A DNA stretch of 64,000 nucleotides. It comes from Strongyloides papillosus (Eukaryota; Nematoda; Chromadorea; Rhabditida; Strongyloididae). The translations under genes were made by a program, and so were the position numbers. Positions 1 to 9,338 of the stretch are shown piece by piece; positions within the stretch are counted from its first letter, which is position 1, and every line of letters starts with the position of its first letter. The notes under the pieces were generated by a model, which ran no database searches, was not told the DNA's origin, and was given only the letters and a program-made list of their open reading frames with translations. The stretch lies in assembly GCA_005656395.1 (NCBI GenBank), contig SRSI01000050.1, positions 3,100,001 to 3,164,000 of the forward strand, given 5' to 3'.

Positions 1-2
1 CG

Positions 3-554
3 AAGAAACATCAATTTAAAATTATGCACCGTGAAGACACTTTCCTGGATGAATTAAAATATACCCTCAAAAAGCAGTATAACTTTATTGGACATTTATT
101 CTACAATGGAAAAGAATTAGTTGGAGATGACAAAATGTTGGTAGAATTCCATTTTCCTTTAGAATGTGAACTTGAAATCCTTCCACAGGTTGTCTCTGGA
201 GACTATAATTATCATGAATACTCACAAATTCTCGATGAAATCGAAGTAAAAAAGCAATTTTTGAAAAATATTACAAACTTAATGAATAACACAACGACTG
301 TTGAATCTGTTGATAAAGATATAAAAAAAGCTATAGCTAAATTCGAGACAATGACTGATAGCCAAAGGAAGAAGTTTGATGATGATATAAAAGAAAAATT
401 TGCTAAATTAAAAGAAAAAAGAGATTCTAATCGTCTTAATAAAAAGTCGTATTTCCTAACTTCTGTTGATGATAAGAATGATAATAAAAAGAATACAACT
501 GAGAATGTCCTTCCTCAAGAAAATAATCCTGAGAAAAAAGAAAATTCAATATAA
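3..554 (+). CDS. 3' part of an unidentified gene, possibly ubiquitin-like fold
   Basis: The reading frame is open from base 3 to the stop at 552-554, so the start probably lies left of the window; an internal Met at base 24 is the first ATG but the frame continues upstream of it. The first ~60 residues look like a beta-grasp (ubiquitin-like) fold: a helix-like LDELKYTLKKQY, then GHLFYNGKELVGDDKML and a hydrophobic strand ending ELEILPQV. That assignment is by eye only. The rest is a charged, helical, Lys/Glu-rich tail with an Asn/Lys-rich end and no recognised motif. A ubiquitin-like plus helical layout resembles BAG1-type co-chaperones, but I see no diagnostic BAG residues, so function is left open. 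The 3' flank is A+T-rich and runs into the 3' side of the histone H3 gene, which is convergent. Confidence 0.6.
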   Translation, partial: KKHQFKIMHREDTFLDELKYTLKKQYNFIGHLFYNGKELVGDDKMLVEFHFPLECELEILPQVVSGDYNYHEYSQILDEIEVKKQFLKNITNLMNNTTTVESVDKDIKKAIAKFETMTDSQRKKFDDDIKEKFAKLKEKRDSNRLNKKSYFLTSVDDKNDNKKNTTENVLPQENNPEKKENSI

Positions 555-934
555 TTTTTTGCCAAAACTAGAAATTCATTTACATAGTTTTTGTGCTGCT
601 AACGTTTCAAGTACAACAATCTTAATAAGAGCTTATCAATAAATATCGCTAATAAAGTAACTATAAAATGACGTTTATACCTGTTAGTATAACAAAATAA
701 AATTAATAATTTAGTTTTTTGTACTTTTTTAATATTTGTTTTCTCTTTCAAACTTGAATGCCATGAACTTTCTCATAGCTAACTTTATGGATATGATTAT
801 CCACAATAAATTTAAGAGTGGATAAATGTTTATGCACATGTTCGCATTCCAATGATACAAAATAAAAAAAACACCGACTTTTAATAAAAAAAATAAATTT
901 TTAAATTACACAACAACTCAAGAACACAATTGGT
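555..934. other. Intergenic 3' flanks, nothing recognised
   Basis: A+T-rich spacer between two convergent genes. It contains poly(A)-signal-like AATAAA words but no reading frame, RNA gene or repeat that I can support. Confidence 0.5.
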
Positions 935-950
935 GGCCCTAAAGAGGGCC
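935..950 (-). terminator. Histone H3 mRNA 3' stem-loop
   Basis: Read on the minus strand this is GGCCCT-CTTT-AGGGCC followed by ACCA: a perfect 6-bp stem with a 4-nt loop, 36 nt past the H3 stop codon. It matches the metazoan replication-dependent histone 3' hairpin bound by SLBP (CDL-1 in C. elegans). The same hairpin follows all four histone genes here. Confidence 0.95.
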
Positions 951-986
951 TTTGGGATAAAAAAAATTATTATTCAAGGAGTAAAT

Positions 987-1948
<962 letters not shown>

Positions 1949-1996
1949 TTTCGTTCTCCAATATGTGCCATTATTAATTTTATTTTTAATCCCAAA

Positions 1997-2012
1997 GGCC
2001 CTCTTTAGGGCC
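1997..2012 (+). terminator. Histone H4 mRNA 3' stem-loop
   Basis: GGCCCT-CTTT-AGGGCC followed by ACCA, preceded by the same CCCAAA flank seen at H3. It is a replication-dependent histone 3' processing hairpin. Confidence 0.95.
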
Positions 2013-2516
2013 ACCAAAAATACCTTTACTTTATTCTGCTTTTAAATAAAATTTGTTGCTTCTTAGTTTGTTTCATTTATGTGTACTTTTGCAGAGAGAT
2101 ACACAATTTACATAGTAATAAACTTCTTTATTAAACATTAGTTATTCAATTACTGGTTTACAATAGTCCTTTTAAATTTGATTACTTACGCAAAAACTTT
2201 AATGTACACATTTACATAATGAATAATTGAAACATAATCTTAGTTCATAACCAAAAAAGAAATTAAATAGTGTCACTGTTGTACCTATCTCATACTCGTC
2301 AAGAACGAATGTAATCACAAAATAAATAGGGGAAGAAATTAACTTGGAAATGTAAGATTAAAAAAATTCTACGGACACGACAAAAGGAATCTATTCAACC
2401 TTTGCATTGGTGAACAAATAAAAAACTCTTAGAGTTTTTTTCTCAAATAATCTTTTACACTTAGAAATTTTATTTAATAGATAAAAATGATGGAAAAATA
2501 ATAAATTTAATGTGGT
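2013..2516. other. Spacer between convergent H4 and H2B
   Basis: About 500 bp of A+T-rich DNA between the two histone pairs. No gene, repeat or structured RNA is apparent. Confidence 0.5.
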
Positions 2517-2532
2517 GGCCCTAAAGAGGGCC
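2517..2532 (-). terminator. Histone H2B mRNA 3' stem-loop
   Basis: On the minus strand GGCCCT-CTTT-AGGGCC then ACCA, 39 nt past the H2B stop. Identical stem and loop to the other three histone hairpins. Confidence 0.95.
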
Positions 2533-2571
2533 GTTGGGATAAAATAATGAGATTTTTACAAGCTTTACAAT

Positions 2572-2943
2572 TTACTTGGAGCTGGTATATTTGGTAACAG
2601 CCTTGGTTCCTTCAGAGACGGCGTGTTTAGCCAATTCACCAGGAAGAATAAGTCTGACGGAAGTTTGAATTTCCCGGGATGAGATGGTGGATTTCTTGTT
2701 GTATGTAGCGAGTTTTGAAGCCTCTCCAGCGATTCTTTCGAAGACATCGTTAACGAAGGAGTTCATGATTGACATAGCCTTAGATGAGATTCCGGTATCT
2801 GGGTGGACTTGCTTCAAAACACGGTAGATGTAGATAGAGTAGGTTTCCTTTCTAGCCTTTCTTCTTCCTTTTTTGTCAGATGGACGGACGGCTTTTTGGC
2901 TTTTGACAGCCTTCTTTCCTTTTGAAGCAGTTGGTGGAGCCAT
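2572..2943 (-). CDS. H2B: Histone H2B
   Basis: Intronless 123-residue H2B. I start at [11 protein letters not shown] (2943) because this gives the usual H2B length and tail; an in-frame Met 12 codons upstream would add [12 protein letters not shown], which is not histone-like and overlaps the promoter. The basic tail is followed by the conserved core: [40 protein letters not shown], and the C-terminal helix ending AVTKYTSSK that contains the ubiquitinated Lys (K120 equivalent). It dimerises with the H2A encoded divergently 271 bp away. A minus-strand TATA sequence lies near 3009-3016, and the histone hairpin follows the stop. Confidence 0.98.
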   Translation of the reverse strand: MAPPTASKGKKAVKSQKAVRPSDKKGRRKARKETYSIYIYRVLKQVHPDTGISSKAMSIMNSFVNDVFERIAGEASKLATYNKKSTISSREIQTSVRLILPGELAKHAVSEGTKAVTKYTSSK

Positions 2944-3214
2944 AGCAATAATTGATAACTTAGTAAAACGTGCAAACACGAGTGGTGTTTAACCGAAAAT
3001 TTCTCAACTTATATACCCTTTCTTTGTGTATGAAAGGTGGAGTGTACAATGCGCGCGCCATGTCATGGTACAAAAAACGCGTTAAAAAGATGACCTCTCT
3101 TTTAGTACCGCCTAACATACACAATGATTGTGTATATAAAGACAGAATTTGTCAGAGATGTCACCGAGTTTGTAACTCACATATATCGTTGCTCTTTATT
3201 CAAATCAATTCGCT
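2944..3214. promoter_or_regulatory. Bidirectional H2B-H2A promoter
   Basis: A 271-bp spacer between divergent genes. TATATAAA at 3133-3140 faces H2A, 75 bp before its ATG; a TATATAAG-like box near 3009-3016 faces H2B. It carries ATGCGCGCGCCAT (3049-3061), CGCCTAA (3109-3115) and ACATACACA (3115-3123), counterparts of motifs in the H3-H4 promoter, plus a 15-bp perfect dyad (3119-3133) abutting the H2A TATA box. Confidence 0.85.
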
Positions 3215-3604
3215 ATGTCTGGACGTGGTAAAGGAGGAAAAGCTAAGACTTCTGGAAAAGCCAAGAGTCGTTCAAGTCGTGCTGGACTTCAATTCCCAGT
3301 TGGTCGTCTCCACCGTATGCTTCGCAAAGGAAATTATGCCGAGCGTGTTGGAGCTGGAGCACCAGTCTACCTTGCTGCCGTTCTTGAATACCTTGCCGCT
3401 GAAGTTCTTGAGTTAGCTGGTAACGCCGCTCGTGACAACAAAAAAACTAGAATCAACCCAAGACATCTTCAATTGGCAATCAGAAACGACGAAGAATTAA
3501 ATAAACTTCTCAGTGGAGTCACAATTGCCCAAGGTGGTGTACTTCCAAACATTCCAACATCTCTCATTCCAAAGAAAGCTGCCGCTGATGACGCAGCCGA
3601 GTAA
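3215..3604 (+). CDS. H2A: Histone H2A, canonical
   Basis: Intronless 129-residue H2A. It has the tail [20 protein letters not shown], the core [20 protein letters not shown], the acidic-patch region around NDEELNKLL and the GGVLPNI docking segment. The C-terminus ([10 protein letters not shown]) lacks an SQEY/SQEF motif, so it is not an H2A.X, and the loop sequences are not H2A.Z-like. It pairs with the divergent H2B and ends in the histone hairpin 40 nt past the stop. Codon choice is strongly biased to C/T-ending optimal codons. Confidence 0.98.
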   Translation: MSGRGKGGKAKTSGKAKSRSSRAGLQFPVGRLHRMLRKGNYAERVGAGAPVYLAAVLEYLAAEVLELAGNAARDNKKTRINPRHLQLAIRNDEELNKLLSGVTIAQGGVLPNIPTSLIPKKAAADDAAE

Positions 3605-3643
3605 ATTGTATATGATCTCTAAACTCATTTAATTTATCCCAAC

Positions 3644-3659
3644 GGCCCTCTTTAGGGCC
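3644..3659 (+). terminator. Histone H2A mRNA 3' stem-loop
   Basis: GGCCCT-CTTT-AGGGCC followed by ACCA, with the CCCAAC flank shared with the H2B hairpin. It is a histone 3' processing signal. Confidence 0.95.
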
Positions 3660-4588
3660 ACCATCTTAGATTTATTGCATTCTCAAGTTTTTTACTTATA
3701 ACTTAATAAATTTGTTGTTTTCTTTATTTTCTTTTTAATTTAATGTGGTGACCAAGAATGTCTTTAATTGTTGACTGTGGGGTCATTTATGGCGGGATAT
3801 TATAACGACAGATAAGGTTGATTGTGATGTAATTCTTTTATGTTTTTCGATTGACACGCATGTTATCTAACTTCATGTTGTCAATTAGAATACAAATCGT
3901 CAACAAAGACATCTTGGTACCACTCTATTCTATTGCAAAAGGGAATAATTTAGTCTTTAGTGGTCATATTTTATTTCATCAAATAGATTACTATTGTATT
4001 CTTAACAACAAGTGTGAAACGCATTCACCATGTGGCATTTATTTTAGTCCATGAATCACTTAATGTCAATTATTTTGCATTAATAACATCTGCTTCAAAA
4101 AATAATTGTCATTAGTAATTGTTAAAGTATAGCAGAGTAAAATAAATTTTTATTGTGGAGGGAAACATGAAGGCCTTTAGTTTATTTTGATTTTCAATAA
4201 AAAATTAGACTTAAAAATTTCAATAAATAACGACCTTAAACCAATTCCATTATTATGATATAAAAAGTCACATTTTTTATGTAGAGTTTTTAAATATGAA
4301 TCTTTGACAATTGAATTATTTTCATCCATCAAACTACAAATTGATGAATAAATAAAATTATAAGATGATTAAAACTAAATTTTGATAGATGAAAAAAGTC
4401 AAATTGACTAGAAGTAAAGTTTAGCATTAATTATAAAAATTGTTAATCTTTGACATTAACTTTGATAAAATTAAAATAAATATTATACCTGATATTAAAA
4501 GATCAACAGTTTAGTTTGAAGAGTTTTAATTTTCTTTAATTTATGTTAAACTGCTTAACAGTAAATAGAGATAATGTCTGAAAATGAG
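3660..4588. other. Intergenic, no gene supported
   Basis: About 0.9 kb between H2A and the secreted-protein gene. A 67-codon frame at 3851-4054 has no domain, repeat or codon-bias support and I do not call it. No H1 gene accompanies the histone quartet. Confidence 0.5.
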
Positions 4589-4596
4589 TATAAAAA
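4589..4596 (+). promoter_or_regulatory. TATA box of the secreted repeat-protein gene
   Basis: TATAAAAA 39 bp upstream of the ATG at 4635, in an otherwise random A+T context. It suggests a strong, TATA-driven promoter with a very short 5' UTR, like the histone genes and unlike most genes here. Confidence 0.6.
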
Positions 4597-4634
4597 TGAA
4601 ATTTTTCTGACTTTTATTACAAGCAATTATTACA

Positions 4635-6083
4635 ATGCAAAAATTACTTCTTTTAGCTATTTTGGGTTTAACTGTCTCCACAATTTATTGTGGTAGCGGC
4701 AGTGGTTCTTCTGAATCTAGTGAGGCAAAAGATTTGAAGAAGAAAAAAGAATGCGCTGGAGATGTTGTTGATGAGACTGGAGATTCCGGAAAACCACTTT
4801 TGATTGAGGCATTATTCAATGTATCTATAACTTTCACTGGACAAGATAAAATTATCTTTGAACAATTCATCATTGAACTTGAAGGATTATTCGCTTCTGA
4901 GAATTACACTTCTCTTGAAATTGTTATGTACTCATCATTCAAGCTTAAAAAATTCTTCTTGAAATATCCAATATTTTATAAACAATGCCAATTCTTGTCC
5001 ATTGGATCATGGGGAACATTCTACGATCTTCTTCAAGTTGGAGTTTACCTTTCTGCAGACAAATTCAATGGATGTTTAATTGTAAATGAATCTGGTAAAT
5101 TCGACCTCATTGAAGCATTCTTAAAATTCAAATTAAAATGCCCAAACCCAGCTGCCTTTGAAGTTTACATTTCACAACTAACTCTTATCTTGGAATCAAC
5201 TGAATATTCTGAATCTGAGAAATATGCTCTTATCTATGAATTAATCCTTGAAATATCTGCTGAATTCCCAGATTTAAAGGAAGAATTCCTTGAACTTGAA
5301 ATCGGAAGCTTCGGATCAATCTTCATGCTCCAAGAAATTTCTGTACAATACTACAGAATGAAAGAAATCAAAAAACTTTTCAAAGGAAAACCAAAATGTG
5401 AATTTGTCTCTGCTTTATATTCATGCTTATCTGATTCAAAATATCAACTTTCTATGTCAAACAAAGGATACTTGAAAATTCTTTTTGACAAATTCTCAGT
5501 TATCATTGCCAATGATACTCTTACATATGCTGAACAAATCAAAGCCATCTCCTATCAATACCGTCAATTTATCAAAACTTACTACTACTTACAAGAAACT
5601 ATCTTATCCTTTGAAATTTCTGCTGAATTCGGTACTTTCGGTGATTTCATTGCTATGTTTGCTTTCGGAGAATCCCAAGAATGCTGGCCAGAAGATTTCC
5701 TTACTTTACCAGAAGTCACTACCGAAGTTGCCACAACTGAAGCCGCCACAACAGAGGCCCCAACAACTGTTCCAGTTACAGGTGACTGTTCTACTGCCTC
5801 ATCTGTCGTCCTCCAAGTTGTTGGAACTCAATCAATCCTCTACACCTCTGCTATGTCTTCATGGTCAACATGGGCTGCCATCGAAAAAGCCAACTGGAAG
5901 ACATTCTGTGATAAGATTTACGCCAACTATGTCATCTCAACAACAATGACTGAGGAAGCTAAAGTTACTGCTATAATCGCCGATATCAACGCATATGTTG
6001 CCTTCTACTACTACAGAGAGGAGCACGTTCACTCAATCCAACTTGGAACCTGGGGAACTGTTGGACAATTATGTTCATGTTAA
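4635..6083 (+). CDS. Secreted four-repeat protein, unknown family
   Basis: Intronless, 482 residues. It begins with a classical signal peptide (MQKLLLLAILGLTVSTIYCG), then a Gly/Ser-rich stretch and basic KKKK. The body has about four degenerate repeats of ~100 residues, rich in helix-forming and aromatic residues, each ending in an I/L-G-S/T-W/F-G-T/S signature: IGSWGTF (123-129), IGSFGSI (223-229), AEFGTFGDF (330-338) and LGTWGTV (470-476). Cysteines fall at repeat borders (118, 147, 169, 255, 264, 350, 385, 425, 480, 482), suggesting extracellular disulfides. A Thr/Pro/Glu linker (361-382, TTEVATTEAATTEA type), probably O-glycosylated, separates repeats 3 and 4. N-glycosylation sequons are present (NVS, NYT, NES). 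I do not recognise the family. Codon use is strongly optimised, near-histone, and a TATA box is 39 bp upstream, so high expression is likely. An AATAAA lies ~42 nt past the stop. Confidence 0.9.
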   Translation: MQKLLLLAILGLTVSTIYCGSGSGSSESSEAKDLKKKKECAGDVVDETGDSGKPLLIEALFNVSITFTGQDKIIFEQFIIELEGLFASENYTSLEIVMYSSFKLKKFFLKYPIFYKQCQFLSIGSWGTFYDLLQVGVYLSADKFNGCLIVNESGKFDLIEAFLKFKLKCPNPAAFEVYISQLTLILESTEYSESEKYALIYELILEISAEFPDLKEEFLELEIGSFGSIFMLQEISVQYYRMKEIKKLFKGKPKCEFVSALYSCLSDSKYQLSMSNKGYLKILFDKFSVIIANDTLTYAEQIKAISYQYRQFIKTYYYLQETILSFEISAEFGTFGDFIAMFAFGESQECWPEDFLTLPEVTTEVATTEAATTEAPTTVPVTGDCSTASSVVLQVVGTQSILYTSAMSSWSTWAAIEKANWKTFCDKIYANYVISTTMTEEAKVTAIIADINAYVAFYYYREEHVHSIQLGTWGTVGQLCSC

Positions 6084-6292
6084 AAGTTGTTAAATACATT
6101 ATGTAACTATTTTAATTATATTAAAATAAATTTTATCATCAATTTTTTGCATAATTTCTTTCAAAACACCATTTTATTATTTATTTTATTTATTACGAAT
6201 AATATTTTGGAAATTAAAGTATAGTATACGTTAGTATATATAAAAAATATATTATTTTAAATATTTTTGGTTAACTAAAATTTATGTTTAAA

Positions 6293-7377
6293 TTATTTAT
6301 GAGCTTTTTCTTTTGTTTTTCTTTCTTCTGTATCATTTTTGAAGAGTGTAAACGATACAACGAGTTGCTTGTCAACATTCATTACAGCAGCAACATTATC
6401 GTGAGATCCTGTGTAACTTGGAGCACTAAATATTGTTACAAGTTTCCTGTCCGCGAAAAATTCAAATCCATCTTGAACAACTTGATGTCCACGGACGATT
6501 AGTTCTAGATTGTGTTTAGCTAGGAATGCTTCTAAAGCCTCCTTCCCAAAGACACGAGCTGCACCACGTGGTGAATCTTCGTACCCACTTATACCGACAT
6601 CTGGATCGGCCCATGTCAAGTCAGCTAGGACACCCAAATCAGGTATCTCACATGGCCTTTCAACCCGATCTAATTGTCTAAGATCAACGAGATCTTCAGA
6701 TATCCCACCATGCATACATAGAATTTTTTTCCCAACTCTAGCACAGAATGGCATGCAATTGAAAGCCCATTGGAAGGCATCATACAGTGCTGGTGAGTAT
6801 CTTTTCTTACATTCAACAAAGAAACCATAGTGCATGTTGACGGGTCTAAAAAAAATTTGAATTTATAAATTTAATAGTATTATTTTTACCTTGATTCATG
6901 GTTCCCTCTAAGAAGTGTCGTTTCTGCTGGGTAGAGGACTTTGAGAACAAACAATAAAGTAATACACTCAATACTGAATGGACCTCTATCAACATAATCC
7001 CCGAGGAAGACATAATTTTTAAATGGTGGAAAGCCATTGAAATTTATGATAGCTAATAAATCTTCATACTGTCCGTGGATGTCTCCAACAATAATGACTG
7101 GTGGATTGACGTCAATATACGTTTTTGACATCCAAAATGTTTCACGTGCCCTATAACACAATTCAATAAGTTCCTCCTCACTGAATAGGACTGTTGAGAG
7201 GGCAGGTCTCCATTCGTGAACCAAACGATTAACCATATCACAGAGCCATTTTTTAATTTCATCCTTGGTTCTGTGCGGTAGTTTGCTAAGTTTATCTGAT
7301 GGATTATATTTTTGAGTTATACCTTCATTTTGTCCTCCAAGTTCATTCGCCTTCTTTGTAGCTTTTGGGTCAGACAT
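6293..7377 (-). CDS. Serine/threonine phosphatase, divergent PP1 catalytic type
   Basis: Two exons, 6890-7377 and 6293-6845, with a 44-bp intron (6846-6889) splitting an Arg codon; 346 residues. All metallophosphatase motifs are present: GDIHGQY (98-104), GDYVDRG (126-132), RGNHE (157-161), CMHGG and RGHQVVQDGFEFF. It therefore binds two metals and dephosphorylates Ser/Thr. Overall similarity is to PP1, but RGNHE is followed by SRPVNMHYGF instead of the usual CASINRIYGF, and the beta12-13 loop is SAPSYTGSHDN instead of SAPNYCGEFDN, replacing the loop Cys. The C-terminus ends in a charged Lys/Glu-rich tail without the TPPR Cdk site. Such divergent PP1 paralogues are expanded in nematodes, many being germline or sperm enriched; that role is an inference. 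It is convergent with the secreted-protein gene (210-bp gap). Confidence 0.93.
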
Positions 7378-9328
7378 ATTGGTATGATAAAAATAAATAT
7401 GCTATGTGTTATTTTTTTCTCCCTTTCTTATTATTGAATATTGAAATAAAATTTGAATCTTAATTTCTTTTTCCATAAATTTTGAATATTGCTTTTTACT
7501 AGATGGTATTATGTGATAATAAAAGGCAGTCAACAATAAATTGTCCTAACTACCATAAATTGCGAACAATTTTTTTTAAAGATATAAAAAAGTTTAAACT
7601 TTCTGTTTGAATATTTTAAAATTATTCTAAGAAGTGTACTTAACAACAAAATATTTTGATAGTTAGTTGCAAGAAAACATCTAAAAGTAATGAAAAAAGT
7701 GTTTATCTAATATTTTTAGTAACATTATTTTGAAGTTGAAAATGAAATTGCAATAGATTTGCGTGGATTCATTAGATGTATGATGTCATTTATAGAAGAT
7801 TATTGCTTGTTATGTTTAATAAATCTCCAAAGACACACATAAATTATTTTTTCCCTTTTTTGGGATTCTGACGGAATAATTATGTACTTTTATTGTGACA
7901 TAATATAAATTGGTTTAATTTATTATTCTATAAGGACATACGACTTCCTTATATTGATGTTCAGAATTTTATGAAATACTAATGATTTATGTGTTCTTTT
8001 ATATGAATTTGAGATTGTTTTTTTTGTGTTTTGCTGTTTGGTACGAAAAAAATGAAATATCTGGGAAAAAAAGATTTAATGTTCACAAAATTTACTATAG
8101 TATCATTTTAATTATCTTATCAAATATTCATGCATATATAAGTATATTTTCATTATCACTTTATTTTTTTAAAAATAATTTCAGTTGAAATTCTAGATGT
8201 ATATTTACATGGACAATAGATTGACATAGGTAGATATAAAAGTTTACTTGTAACATAGATACAACATCAGGAATAACTTCCTCTTCCTTTATTATTCTCT
8301 ATTAAAAATTACACAATAAATATCACACATAAAAACAACACATTTCTTTTTAACTATTTATTTTAGTTATCTATTAATATTATCAGTTTTCTAAATACGA
8401 ATCAGCCAACTAATCCTAAAAATTAAATATTCTAAACATCGTTAAAATCCCTACATAATCTAAAAATAAACTTTTATAGTACATAAAGACACAATTATCT
8501 TTCAAAAGAATAAACTTCTTTACTTTTTAACCGTGTATTTGGTAGAATAGTGTTTGTCAAATCAAAATTATTGTGTCCTTTAAAATTGGTATATTGTCGT
8601 TGGAAGATTTTTCGATGATTAATGTGATGTTAAAATTAGGAAAACAACTTTTTTGTCCACTACTGTTATGATGTATTTTTTTTTTTTCTATTGGCTATTG
8701 AAATAATTTTTAAATTCTTTTTATGTCTATTTATGGTAGTAAGGAACAAAATATGTGTAAAAAATTTTAATTACTTAATTAAATCATTCGCTTTTATATT
8801 TTATGGGATGTTCTTTTTTTATTTAATGGACACACTTTTTTATCCTGCAATTTCTATTTGAAATTTCTTTTTATTGCTTCTTTAACATTTGTTATTATAT
8901 ACTCCCATGTCTATTTCATATAATTATTTACCATTAACACTTTCCTTATCGTTCTTATTTTCATGCACTTTTAATTAGAATTTTTAATGATAATTTGTTA
9001 GAAATCATTAATTGTTGATATGTTGCGCATATCATTCTAGTATGTATATAATAATATTGATTGAATGAATATTATTAAAGCATTACATCAGATATATGTA
9101 TGTATAAACGAAAGTATCGTTTTTTCATTTTGAATTCTAAACAACAATATTAAAAGGGCTCATCTTTTGTTTAGGAATATAATTTCAATATATATGATAT
9201 TTAATATAAATTTATATGGAAGTAACCATTATAATCAGTCTATTTACAAATAGTGGTTTTCGATAATATTCCATATGTCTATATTAAACATTATTAATAG
9301 ATGAATTTAATCTTATTTTTATGTTATA
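7378..9328. other. Gene-poor intergenic region
   Basis: About 2 kb between divergent PP1 and ANKFY1, so it should hold both promoters. It is very A+T-rich with poly(T) runs (e.g. near 8670). The 68-codon frame at 7982-8188 is hydrophobic low-complexity and not supported. Confidence 0.5.
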
Positions 9329-9338
9329 GAATTTAAAG

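Noticed and set aside
2572..2979. Extended H2B start 12 codons upstream
   Set aside because: The added [12 protein letters not shown] is not histone-like and would place the start in the promoter; the internal MAPPTASK start gives the normal length.
2970..3416. 148-codon plus-strand frame over the H2B-H2A promoter and H2A 5' end
   Set aside because: It overlaps the H2A gene out of frame and spans its TATA box; its length reflects histone codon structure.
3851..4054. 67-codon frame after H2A
   Set aside because: No domain, no codon bias, no promoter; similar frames are expected by chance.
7982..8188. 68-codon hydrophobic frame
   Set aside because: Phe/Ile/Tyr low-complexity typical of translated A+T-rich DNA.
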